Below are positions 1-5,016 of a stretch of 5,093 bases of DNA, piece by piece. Every line of letters begins with the position of its first letter. Position 1 is the first letter of the stretch. Source of the stretch: Methanolinea sp. UBA477 (GTDB taxonomy: Archaea > Halobacteriota > Methanomicrobia > Methanomicrobiales > Methanospirillaceae); assembly GCA_002509485.1 (NCBI GenBank), contig DAWO01000067.1, positions 1 through 5,093 of the forward strand, in the 5' to 3' direction. Below the pieces are notes generated by a model that ran no database searches, was not told where the DNA came from, and worked only from the letters and a program-made list of their open reading frames with translations. The position numbers and the translations under genes were made by a program.

Positions 1-75
1 AATTACTTTCTGACTTTTTTGAGGAAGGCTTGTAAGAAAAGCGTTTGCCTCTTCCTCGATCAGAATTTCGAACAT
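1..75 (-). CDS. RelE/ParE-superfamily toxin, N-terminal fragment
   Basis: The minus strand from position 75 reads an open frame of 25 codons to the window edge, starting MFEILIEEEANAFLTSLP. A short first beta strand followed by a helix with the pattern A-x-x-F-L-x-S-L-P is typical of RelE/ParE-type toxins, which in the RelE branch cleave mRNA on the ribosome. The catalytic C-terminal half is outside the window, so activity cannot be judged. The ATG shares its A with the antitoxin stop codon (TAATG, 77 to 73), which implies translational coupling to the upstream antitoxin gene. Antitoxin-first order and tight coupling are usual for type II toxin-antitoxin operons. ParE-like (gyrase-directed) function is an alternative to mRNA interferase. 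Family assignment rests on the N-terminus and context only. Confidence 0.72.
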   Translation of the reverse strand, partial: MFEILIEEEANAFLTSLPQKSQKVI

Positions 76-263
76 TATAACTCAATTTTTTGATATTTTC
101 CTTTGCTTCGAATTTTTTTGATATCGCTTGTCAAACGGCGGGCATGCTCTGCATCGATCATTTCCTGAAGTAATTGATCATACGTCTGGTTAGGTGCTTT
201 TAATTCACCGATTGCCCGCCATGTGTCTTCGGTTACTGGGATTCTCTTATCAAGAAGAGGCAT
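75..263 (-). CDS. Small type II antitoxin of the archaeal VapB-like group
   Basis: This 62-residue protein starts MPLLDKRIPVTEDTWRAIGE and ends in a basic, lysine-rich tail (about residues 42-62, with IKKIRSKGKYQ). The start has the beta-strand then helix layout (RIPVTEDTWRAIGELK, about 7-22) of short archaeal VapB-like antitoxins. A second helix, TYDQLLQEMIDAEHARR (about 27-43), follows. In this group the N-terminal part is thought to dimerise and bind its own promoter, and the C-terminal part neutralises the toxin. The toxin gene follows directly with a 1-nt overlap. No clear Shine-Dalgarno sequence precedes the ATG, and a TATA-like TTTTAAAG lies about 28 nt upstream, so the transcript probably has a very short leader. 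The partner here looks RelE-like rather than a PIN-domain VapC. The precise antitoxin family is not certain. Confidence 0.78.
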   Translation of the reverse strand: MPLLDKRIPVTEDTWRAIGELKAPNQTYDQLLQEMIDAEHARRLTSDIKKIRSKGKYQKIEL

Positions 264-266
264 AGT

Positions 267-279
267 ATACCAGGAGTAT
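267..279. promoter_or_regulatory. Possible operator dyad at the antitoxin start
   Basis: An inverted repeat ATAC-CAGGA-GTAT lies 3 bp upstream of the antitoxin ATG, between the gene and its TATA-like element. Antitoxins commonly repress their own operon by binding dyads at this position. The arms are only 4 bp, so this is a weak call. Confidence 0.25.
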
Positions 280-290
280 GTTGTAAATGA

Positions 291-300
291 CTTTAAAATA
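291..300 (-). promoter_or_regulatory. TATA-like element of the toxin-antitoxin operon
   Basis: The minus strand reads TATTTTAAAG here, an archaeal TATA-box-like sequence. Its centre lies about 30 bp upstream of the antitoxin ATG at 263. With the usual 25-27 bp spacing to the start site, transcription would begin around 268-270 and give a leader of only several nucleotides. Confidence 0.4.
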
Positions 301-537
301 CTATCGCATCAGGAATCATATCACGGATTCCGGCATCTTTCGTGGATTTTTTAGATTATGATTGATTGAAACATAAGTATTCTCTTATTTCTCGTTGAGA
401 TATTCAATCCGATGGATCATCTTCTCGTTCCCCACAAGAACATTGGGATGAGGCCTCAGGCCGGGATACCTGCCTGCTCGCTGAGGGGAGGTGATCGGTG
501 TGGTGGTATCCGTTCGGGCTTTCTATCAGGGATCTGT

Positions 538-573
538 CGAATTCTCAAGGGGAGAAAAACATTCGAGAATTCG
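538..573. repeat. 9-bp perfect inverted repeat downstream of the first synthetase
   Basis: CGAATTCTC (538-546) and GAGAATTCG (565-573) are exact reverse complements separated by 18 bp. The spacer contains a run of five T on the minus strand. It lies about 70 bp past the stop codon of the synthetase gene that is read towards it. It could form a hairpin in that gene's 3' untranslated region or help end transcription. Archaeal termination mainly needs T-runs, so the T-run may matter more than the stem. Confidence 0.45.
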
Positions 574-642
574 TTATCGCCTGTTCTCGTTAGGATAAAG
601 CGGCTGGAGAGAAGAGATTTTTCATTTTGGGTTTCATCCCCT

Positions 643-2319
643 TCAATTCCCTCCCGGATCCGCCTGCCCGTGCTCGAGCTCCTGTTCCCGGAGCACGTTC
701 CGCCGGATCTTCCCTGAAATGGTCTTTGGAAGGTCGTCGACGAACTCGATCGCACGGGGATACTTGTAGGGGGCAGTGGTCTTCTTGACGAAATTCTGGA
801 TGTCCTTGATGAGCTTCTCGCTCGGGGTGAACCCGTCTTTTAGCACGATAAAGGCCTTGACAATCATCCCCCTGATCACGTCAGGAGAGCCGACGACCGC
901 CGCCTCTTTTACCGCCGGATGCTCCATGAGGGCGGATTCGACCTCGAAGGGGCCGATCCGGTAGCCCGAGCTCTTGATGACGTCGTCGTCCCTTCCCACG
1001 AACCAGAAGTAGCCGTCACAGTCGACATAGGCCTTGTCGCCAGTATAATAAAAATCTCCGACGAACGCCTCACGGTTGGCCTCGTCGTCGTAAAGGTACC
1101 CGTCGAAGAGCCCGACCGGACGGGGTTTTACGCGGATGGCGATCCGTCCCACCTCGCCCTGCGGGACCGGGCGTCCGTCGTCGTCGTGGAGCTCGATCTG
1201 CCAGCCCGGGGAGGGGCGGCCCATGGAGCCCTGCTTCACCTTCATGCAGGGGAAGGTTCCGATCACCAGGAGAAGTTCCGTCTGCCCGTAGCCCTCGTAG
1301 ATGGTGAGACCGGTTCCCTCCTGCCAGACGCGGATTACCTCGGGATTCAGGGGTTCTCCCGCGCTGACGCAGTGGCGCAGTTCACGCAGGTCGAACTTCT
1401 CCAGGTCGGCCAGGATCAGCATGCGGTACACGGTCGGCGGTGCACAGAAGACGGTGACCTCGTACTTCTCGAGGACCGGCAGCAGTTCGGTCGCCTTGAA
1501 TTTGCTCCTGATATCGTACACCAGGATGCATGCCCCCTGTATCCAGGGGCCGAAGAACTTGCCCCACGACGACTTCGCCCAGCCGGTGTCTGCCAGCGTG
1601 AAATGGAGATCGTTTTCGCGCAGGTCGAGCCAGAACGCCCCGGTGGTGATGTGGCCCATCGGGAGGGACTGGTTGTGGACGACCATCTTCGGCTCTCCGG
1701 CAGTCCCTGACGTGAAGTAGATGACAAGCGGATCGGTGGACCGTGTCCGCTCCATGCCGGGAAGGTTGACGAGGTTCCGGGAGACCGGTGCAGGGTAGTC
1801 GAGTTCGACAGGGTAACTGATCCACCCGGGAAGTTCGGCGTCCACGACGAGGCGGGAGACCAGCGTCGGGCAGTCGTTGCAGATCTCCTCGACCTTGCCT
1901 GCGTTCTCCTCGTCCGTGATCACCATCTTGATCTTTGCCGAGTTGATACGGTACCGGAGATCCTTGGGCGTAAGCATCGTCGGGCAGGGGCAGAAGACCG
2001 CACCGAGCTTGATTGACGCGATGGCGAAGATCCACCATTCGGGGACCCTCGGGAGCATGATGATGACGTGGTCTCCCTTCTTGATGCCATATTTCAGGAG
2101 CATGTTGGCAGCCGAATTTGAAAGGTTCATCAGCTGCCGGAATGTGTAGGTCCTCTCGCGGCCGTCCTGGTCGACGTGTATCATGGCCAGCCTGTTCCGG
2201 TCTTTCTGGGCTATCCGGTCGATGACATCGAACCCGAAATTGTAGAACTCGGGGACATCCAGGGAGAAGTTCCGATACGTCTCCTCGTAATCTGTCATAT
2301 TGTGCTCGGCGGCAGACAT
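643..2319 (-). CDS. AMP-forming acyl-CoA synthetase, medium-chain type (copy 1)
   Basis: This 558-residue cytosolic enzyme should convert a carboxylic acid, ATP and CoA to acyl-CoA, AMP and pyrophosphate through an acyl-adenylate. The large N-terminal domain covers about residues 1-442 and the mobile C-terminal domain about 443-558. Visible motifs are the phosphate loop YFTSGTAGEPK (201-211), YEGYGQTE (341-348), YYTGDK with Asp428, the GRDDD hinge with Arg443, SSGYRIGPFEVE (450-461), and PKTISGK with the predicted catalytic Lys537. WAKSSWGKFFGPW (247-259) and the overall length match the medium-chain (MACS) group, which includes a studied Methanosarcina acetivorans enzyme acting on small branched acyl groups. 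The substrate here is unknown. The phosphate loop has Ala207 where Thr is usual. The ATG at 2319 is preferred over Met8 (2298) because it gives the same distance to the conserved Tyr11 as in copy 2 and fits the promoter spacing. No Shine-Dalgarno is seen. Confidence 0.93.
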   Translation of the reverse strand: MSAAEHNMTDYEETYRNFSLDVPEFYNFGFDVIDRIAQKDRNRLAMIHVDQDGRERTYTFRQLMNLSNSAANMLLKYGIKKGDHVIIMLPRVPEWWIFAIASIKLGAVFCPCPTMLTPKDLRYRINSAKIKMVITDEENAGKVEEICNDCPTLVSRLVVDAELPGWISYPVELDYPAPVSRNLVNLPGMERTRSTDPLVIYFTSGTAGEPKMVVHNQSLPMGHITTGAFWLDLRENDLHFTLADTGWAKSSWGKFFGPWIQGACILVYDIRSKFKATELLPVLEKYEVTVFCAPPTVYRMLILADLEKFDLRELRHCVSAGEPLNPEVIRVWQEGTGLTIYEGYGQTELLLVIGTFPCMKVKQGSMGRPSPGWQIELHDDDGRPVPQGEVGRIAIRVKPRPVGLFDGYLYDDEANREAFVGDFYYTGDKAYVDCDGYFWFVGRDDDVIKSSGYRIGPFEVESALMEHPAVKEAAVVGSPDVIRGMIVKAFIVLKDGFTPSEKLIKDIQNFVKKTTAPYKYPRAIEFVDDLPKTISGKIRRNVLREQELEHGQADPGGN

Positions 2320-2347
2320 ATGAACAGATATATTCGCGATATTGAGA

Positions 2348-2364
2348 GATAAAACTGTCTTTTT
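2348..2364 (-). promoter_or_regulatory. Promoter-like element of synthetase copy 1
   Basis: On the minus strand AAAAAGACAG (2364-2355) is followed at once by TTTTATC (2354-2348). This resembles an archaeal purine/A-rich BRE plus a TATA box. The TATA centre lies about 32 bp upstream of the ATG at 2319, predicting a leader of about 5 nt. The same 10-mer precedes the TATA-like sequence of copy 2 at nearly the same distance. A second AT-rich run, GAATATATC (2335-2327), lies closer and would instead serve the Met8 start. Confidence 0.45.
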
Positions 2365-2378
2365 GCAGGGGAATCGGT

Positions 2379-2384
2379 AAAAAA
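2379..2384 (-). terminator. Distal T-tract after synthetase copy 2
   Basis: The minus strand has T6 in the context CTCCTTTTTTACC, about 40 bp past the stop codon of copy 2. Archaeal RNA polymerase ends transcription at such runs. Together with the T6 nearer the stop it could separate the two synthetase transcripts. Confidence 0.4.
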
Positions 2385-2416
2385 GGAGATATTCTGCAGG
2401 GATACGGGGCCTGCCG

Positions 2417-2422
2417 AAAAAA
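2417..2422 (-). terminator. Proximal T-tract after synthetase copy 2
   Basis: A run of six T on the minus strand directly follows the TAA stop (2425-2423) of copy 2 (TAATTTTTTCGG). It is a plausible archaeal intrinsic termination signal. Readthrough into copy 1 remains possible. Confidence 0.4.
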
Positions 2423-4090
2423 TTACTCCTTTTCCTGGGAGAACCGTGCGAATTCGTTGGCCCGGAGTTCGTTTCTCTTGATCTTGCCTGAGAGCGTCTT
2501 TGGAAGGTCTTTCACGAACTCCACGGCTCTCGGGTACTTGTACGGGGCCGTGGTACTCCTGACATGGTTCTGTATATCCTTGACCAGTCTCTCAGATGGA
2601 TCATATCCCGGTTTTAAGACGATGAAGGCCTTGACTATCGTCCCCCTGATGAGATCCGGGGAGCCGACCACTGCCGATTCCTGGACTGCCGGGTGTTCCA
2701 GGAGGGCGGATTCGACCTCGAAGGGCCCGATCCGGTACCCTGAGCTCTTGATGATGTCATCGTCCCTGCCGACGAACCAGTAATACCCGTCCTCGTCCCT
2801 GAATGCCTTGTCACCGGTATAATAGAACCCGTTCCTGAACGACTCGGTGTTTGCGGCAGCGTCGTCGAGGTATTCCACGAAGAGGCCGGGCGGACGCGGG
2901 TTCAGGCCGACGGCGATCTTTCCCTCCTCGTGCAGCCCGACAATGTTTCCGTCATCATCGTGGAGCTCGATATGCCATCCCGGTGCCGGTTTTCCCATCG
3001 AGCCGGGCCGGTTCTTCATTCCCTTGAATGTGCCGATGCAGCAGACGGTCTCGGTCTGCCCGTAGCCCTCATGGATGGTGAGTCCGGTCCCCTCCTCCCA
3101 GACCCGGATCACCTCGGGATTCAGGGGTTCTCCCGCACTGACGCAGTGGCGAAGCTCTCTGAGGTCGAACTTCTCCAGGTCGGCCAGGATCAGCATGCGG
3201 TAGATCGTCGGCGGCACGCAGAACGTGCTGATCTCGTACTTTTCGAGGAGCGGCAGGAGTTCCGTCGCCTTGAACTTTCCCTTCACGTCGTAGATGAAGA
3301 GGCACGCTCCCCGGATCCACTGGCCGAAGATCTTTCCCCATGCACACTTCGCCCAACCGGTGTCGGAATAGGTGAAATGGACATCGTTTTTGCCGACCGT
3401 CTGCCAGAGACCGGCGGTGACGAGGTGGCCGAGGGGATAGCCGTTGTTGTGCAGGACCATCTTCGGCTCCCTGGTGGTCCCTGACGTGAAGTAGATAAGC
3501 ATGGGATCAGTCGCCAGCGTCTTTCCCACCGGCATGCTGACCGACCGGTGCGATACCGGTGCGGGATACACCAGCTCGTCTGGGAAACTGACCCACCCCG
3601 GGCCCTCACCGTCAACCAGGAAACGGCAGGTGAGCGAGGGGCACCCATCCACCACCTCGTCAACCTTCGCCGAATTCTCGCGGTTGGTGATGATCATCTT
3701 GAATTTTCCCACGTTCAACCGGTAATCGATATCCTTTGGGGTGAGCATCGTCGGGCAGGGGCAGACAACCGCACCGAGCTTGATCAATGCAACGATAAAG
3801 ATCCACCATTCAGGGATCCGTGGAAGCATGAGCATGACCCGGTCCCCCTTCTGGATTCCGTATTTGAGGAGGATATTCGCCGCCTGGTTCGAGAGGTTTT
3901 TCATATCCCGAAACGAGAACTTCTTCTCGAGTCCCTCCTGGTTCACCCAGATCATGGCCAGCTTGTTCCTGTCGATCTCTGCCCATCTGTCGATCACGTC
4001 AAACCCAAAATTGTAATATTTCGGCACATGTATCTGAAAATCCCTGTATATCTCGTCGTATGAATCAAAGTCTATGGTCGTATCTTCCAT
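2423..4090 (-). CDS. AMP-forming acyl-CoA synthetase, medium-chain type (copy 2)
   Basis: This 555-residue paralogue of the downstream gene has the same predicted reaction, acid plus ATP plus CoA to acyl-CoA, and aligns along its whole length with almost no gaps. Motifs: phosphate loop YFTSGTTREPK (200-210), HEGYGQTE (340-347), YYTGDK with Asp427, GRDDD with Arg442, SSGYRIGPFEVE (449-460), and PKTLSGK with the predicted catalytic Lys536. The phosphate loop has Arg207 where glycine is normal, a marked change next to the ATP phosphates. All other signature residues are kept, so it is probably active. Residues 297-331 are identical to copy 1, whereas the N-terminus and the 400-420 region differ clearly. 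The regions after the phosphate loop and around 348-352 (TVCCI here, LLLVI in copy 1) differ too, which may mean different acyl specificity. Divergent from the TBP gene, with 121 bp between. Confidence 0.93.
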   Translation of the reverse strand: MEDTTIDFDSYDEIYRDFQIHVPKYYNFGFDVIDRWAEIDRNKLAMIWVNQEGLEKKFSFRDMKNLSNQAANILLKYGIQKGDRVMLMLPRIPEWWIFIVALIKLGAVVCPCPTMLTPKDIDYRLNVGKFKMIITNRENSAKVDEVVDGCPSLTCRFLVDGEGPGWVSFPDELVYPAPVSHRSVSMPVGKTLATDPMLIYFTSGTTREPKMVLHNNGYPLGHLVTAGLWQTVGKNDVHFTYSDTGWAKCAWGKIFGQWIRGACLFIYDVKGKFKATELLPLLEKYEISTFCVPPTIYRMLILADLEKFDLRELRHCVSAGEPLNPEVIRVWEEGTGLTIHEGYGQTETVCCIGTFKGMKNRPGSMGKPAPGWHIELHDDDGNIVGLHEEGKIAVGLNPRPPGLFVEYLDDAAANTESFRNGFYYTGDKAFRDEDGYYWFVGRDDDIIKSSGYRIGPFEVESALLEHPAVQESAVVGSPDLIRGTIVKAFIVLKPGYDPSERLVKDIQNHVRSTTAPYKYPRAVEFVKDLPKTLSGKIKRNELRANEFARFSQEKE

Positions 4091-4120
4091 GGAAAAACCA
4101 ATGAAATTTGTCGGGAATCA

Positions 4121-4138
4121 ATTTTAATCTGTCTTTTT
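4121..4138 (-). promoter_or_regulatory. Promoter-like element of synthetase copy 2
   Basis: On the minus strand AAAAAGACAG (4138-4129) is followed by ATTAAAAT (4128-4121), read as a BRE-like A-rich segment and a TATA-like box. The box centre is about 34 bp upstream of the ATG at 4090, giving a predicted leader of about 8 nt. The identical 10-mer upstream of copy 1 supports this call. No strong Shine-Dalgarno sequence lies before the ATG. Confidence 0.45.
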
Positions 4139-4170
4139 ATTTTCCGGGTATCCAAGGATGGAATCAGGCA

Positions 4171-4197
4171 AGAAAAAGATATTCCATTAGTATTATA
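4171..4197 (+). promoter_or_regulatory. Promoter region of the TBP gene
   Basis: Two overlapping candidates are seen on the plus strand: AGAAAAAGATATT (4171-4183), an A-rich then TATA-like run that would start transcription near 4205-4208, and TAGTATTATAG (4188-4198), which would start it near 4219. The first suits translation from the ATG at 4212; the second suits a nearly leaderless message starting at the ATG at 4224. The sequence alone does not decide. Confidence 0.35.
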
Positions 4198-4211
4198 GTG
4201 CGACACGGAAG

Positions 4212-4778
4212 ATGTATTATCCAATGGATGAGAAGAGATACGATACACTGAAAATTGAGAATATCGTTGCATCCGGGGCTATTGCCGATTCCATTGATCT
4301 CGTGGAGATCTCCAGCAAGATAAAAAACTGTGAGCTCAATACGAAAAGATTTCCCGGGGCCGTCTTCCGCATCGAAAGTCCCAAGATTGCCTCCTTAATC
4401 TTCTCTTCCGGAAAGGTCGTCCTGACAGGTATCAGGGACAAGCAGTCCTTGAAAGATGGTCTCGACCTGATCATCCAGTCCATGAAAGAGGCAGGCGTGG
4501 AGACCTATGATGAGCCCCGTGTCGCCATCACCAATATCGTATGCTCATATGACCTCGGGAAATATATCAACCTCAACAAGGTCGTCATAACCCTCAACCT
4601 GGAAAATATCGAATACGAGCCCGAGCAGTTCCCCGGACTGGTATACCGGATCAAGGACCCGAAGATCGTCGCTCTCCTCTTCTCATCAGGAAAGATCATC
4701 CTCACTGGCGGAAAGAACCTTGAGGATATCAAGAGAGGCCTGGAGTTCCTCGAGCACAAGCTCGGAAGTATCATGTGA
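4212..4778 (+). CDS. tbp: TATA-box-binding protein (archaeal TBP)
   Basis: This 188-residue general transcription factor binds and bends the TATA box and recruits TFB and RNA polymerase. It consists of two imperfect direct repeats (about 13-95 and 104-186), each with a minor-groove-binding sheet. The four DNA-inserting phenylalanines are present: Phe47 and Phe140 in RFPG/QFPG, Phe64 and Phe157 in LIFSSGK/LLFSSGK. The two central asparagines are also present: Asn17 (ENIV) and Asn108 (TNIV). The second stirrup YEPEQFPG (135-142) keeps the acidic residues that contact TFB, while the first (ELNTKRFPG) does not, so the normal orientation of binding is expected. The protein ends HKLGSIM and lacks the acidic tail found in several archaeal TBPs. 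The N-terminus has an extra 10 or so residues; the ATG at 4224 (Met5) is an alternative start. GGAAG at 4207-4211 abuts the first ATG and lies 12 nt before the second. It may be one of several TBPs in the genome. Confidence 0.95.
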   Translation: MYYPMDEKRYDTLKIENIVASGAIADSIDLVEISSKIKNCELNTKRFPGAVFRIESPKIASLIFSSGKVVLTGIRDKQSLKDGLDLIIQSMKEAGVETYDEPRVAITNIVCSYDLGKYINLNKVVITLNLENIEYEPEQFPGLVYRIKDPKIVALLFSSGKIILTGGKNLEDIKRGLEFLEHKLGSIM

Positions 4779-4807
4779 TTCACCGGAACCGGTGGGTCCT
4801 GATGTAT

Positions 4808-4884
4808 TTCTGTTCTGAATGGAGTCCCCGGGGTATAATGTGACTCACCAGAATCGGTACGCCCTGATATTATCCTGTTCCGCC
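4808..4884. repeat. 77-bp exact direct repeat, first copy
   Basis: Positions 4808-4884 are identical base for base to 5017-5093, an offset of 209 bp. The identity spans the junction of units 1/2 and units 4/5 and is still running at the window end, so the true match may be longer. It shows that a block of three units was duplicated or converted recently. Confidence 0.9.
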
Positions 4885-4906
4885 CTGGAATGGAGCGTAA
4901 CCAGGG
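4883..4906. repeat. Stem-loop in array unit 2
   Basis: CCCTGG (4883-4888) and CCAGGG (4901-4906) form a 6-bp perfect inverted repeat with a 12-nt loop. It sits where other units carry a shorter dyad (CCCCGGGG at 4826-4833 and 5035-5042; TGCCC/GGGCA at 4965-4977). No T-run follows it, so it is not an evident terminator. Confidence 0.5.
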
Positions 4907-5016
4907 AATGCATGATGTTCCTTGCCAGAACCGGTGGGTCCTGTTATAATTCCGTTCTGAATGGTGCCCCCTGGGCATAATGTGAGACTCACCAGAATCG
5001 GTACGCCCTGTTGTAA

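Larger units (their letters stand above)
264..642. other. Non-coding stretch between the toxin-antitoxin pair and the first synthetase
   Basis: These 379 bp contain no open frame that looks like a real protein. The reading frames present have no recognisable domain and overlap inverted repeats. The part next to the antitoxin (264-411) is AT-rich and carries its promoter. The part from about 412 is more GC-rich. Visible structures are a GGAATC/GATTCC inverted repeat (312-317 with 326-331), a CCTCAG/CTGAGG pair (454-459 with 481-486), and a 9-bp inverted repeat at 538-573. No tRNA, rRNA or CRISPR pattern was seen. A small RNA or the remains of a lost gene cannot be excluded. Confidence 0.6.

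Noticed and set aside
312..331. GGAATC/GATTCC inverted repeat as a terminator or operator
   Set aside because: The 6-bp arms with an 8-nt loop are within what chance gives in a region of this size, and no T-run or gene start is placed to use it.
412..717. Plus-strand frame of 101 codons in the 264-642 gap
   Set aside because: It runs into the antisense of the synthetase 3' end, has no ribosome-binding site or promoter of note, and its sequence resembles no known domain.
919..1710. Long open frame (263 codons) on the plus strand
   Set aside because: It lies antisense to synthetase copy 1, which has complete family motifs. Its composition (many Val, Asp, Gly, Arg) is the usual mirror of a GC-rich gene, and no domain is recognisable.
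2320..2422. The two synthetases as one simple operon
   Set aside because: The 103-bp gap contains two T6 runs (minus strand) and a promoter-like element shared with copy 2, so separate initiation is more likely, although readthrough is not excluded.
2930..3484. Plus-strand open frame of 184 codons opposite synthetase copy 2
   Set aside because: It has the same mirror-frame pattern as the 919-1710 frame in the other copy, with matching segments only because the two sense genes are paralogues.
4505..4978. Minus-strand open frame of 157 codons across the TBP gene end and the array
   Set aside because: Half is antisense to TBP, and the rest crosses repeat units whose lengths break any repeated reading frame. 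No protein family is recognisable.
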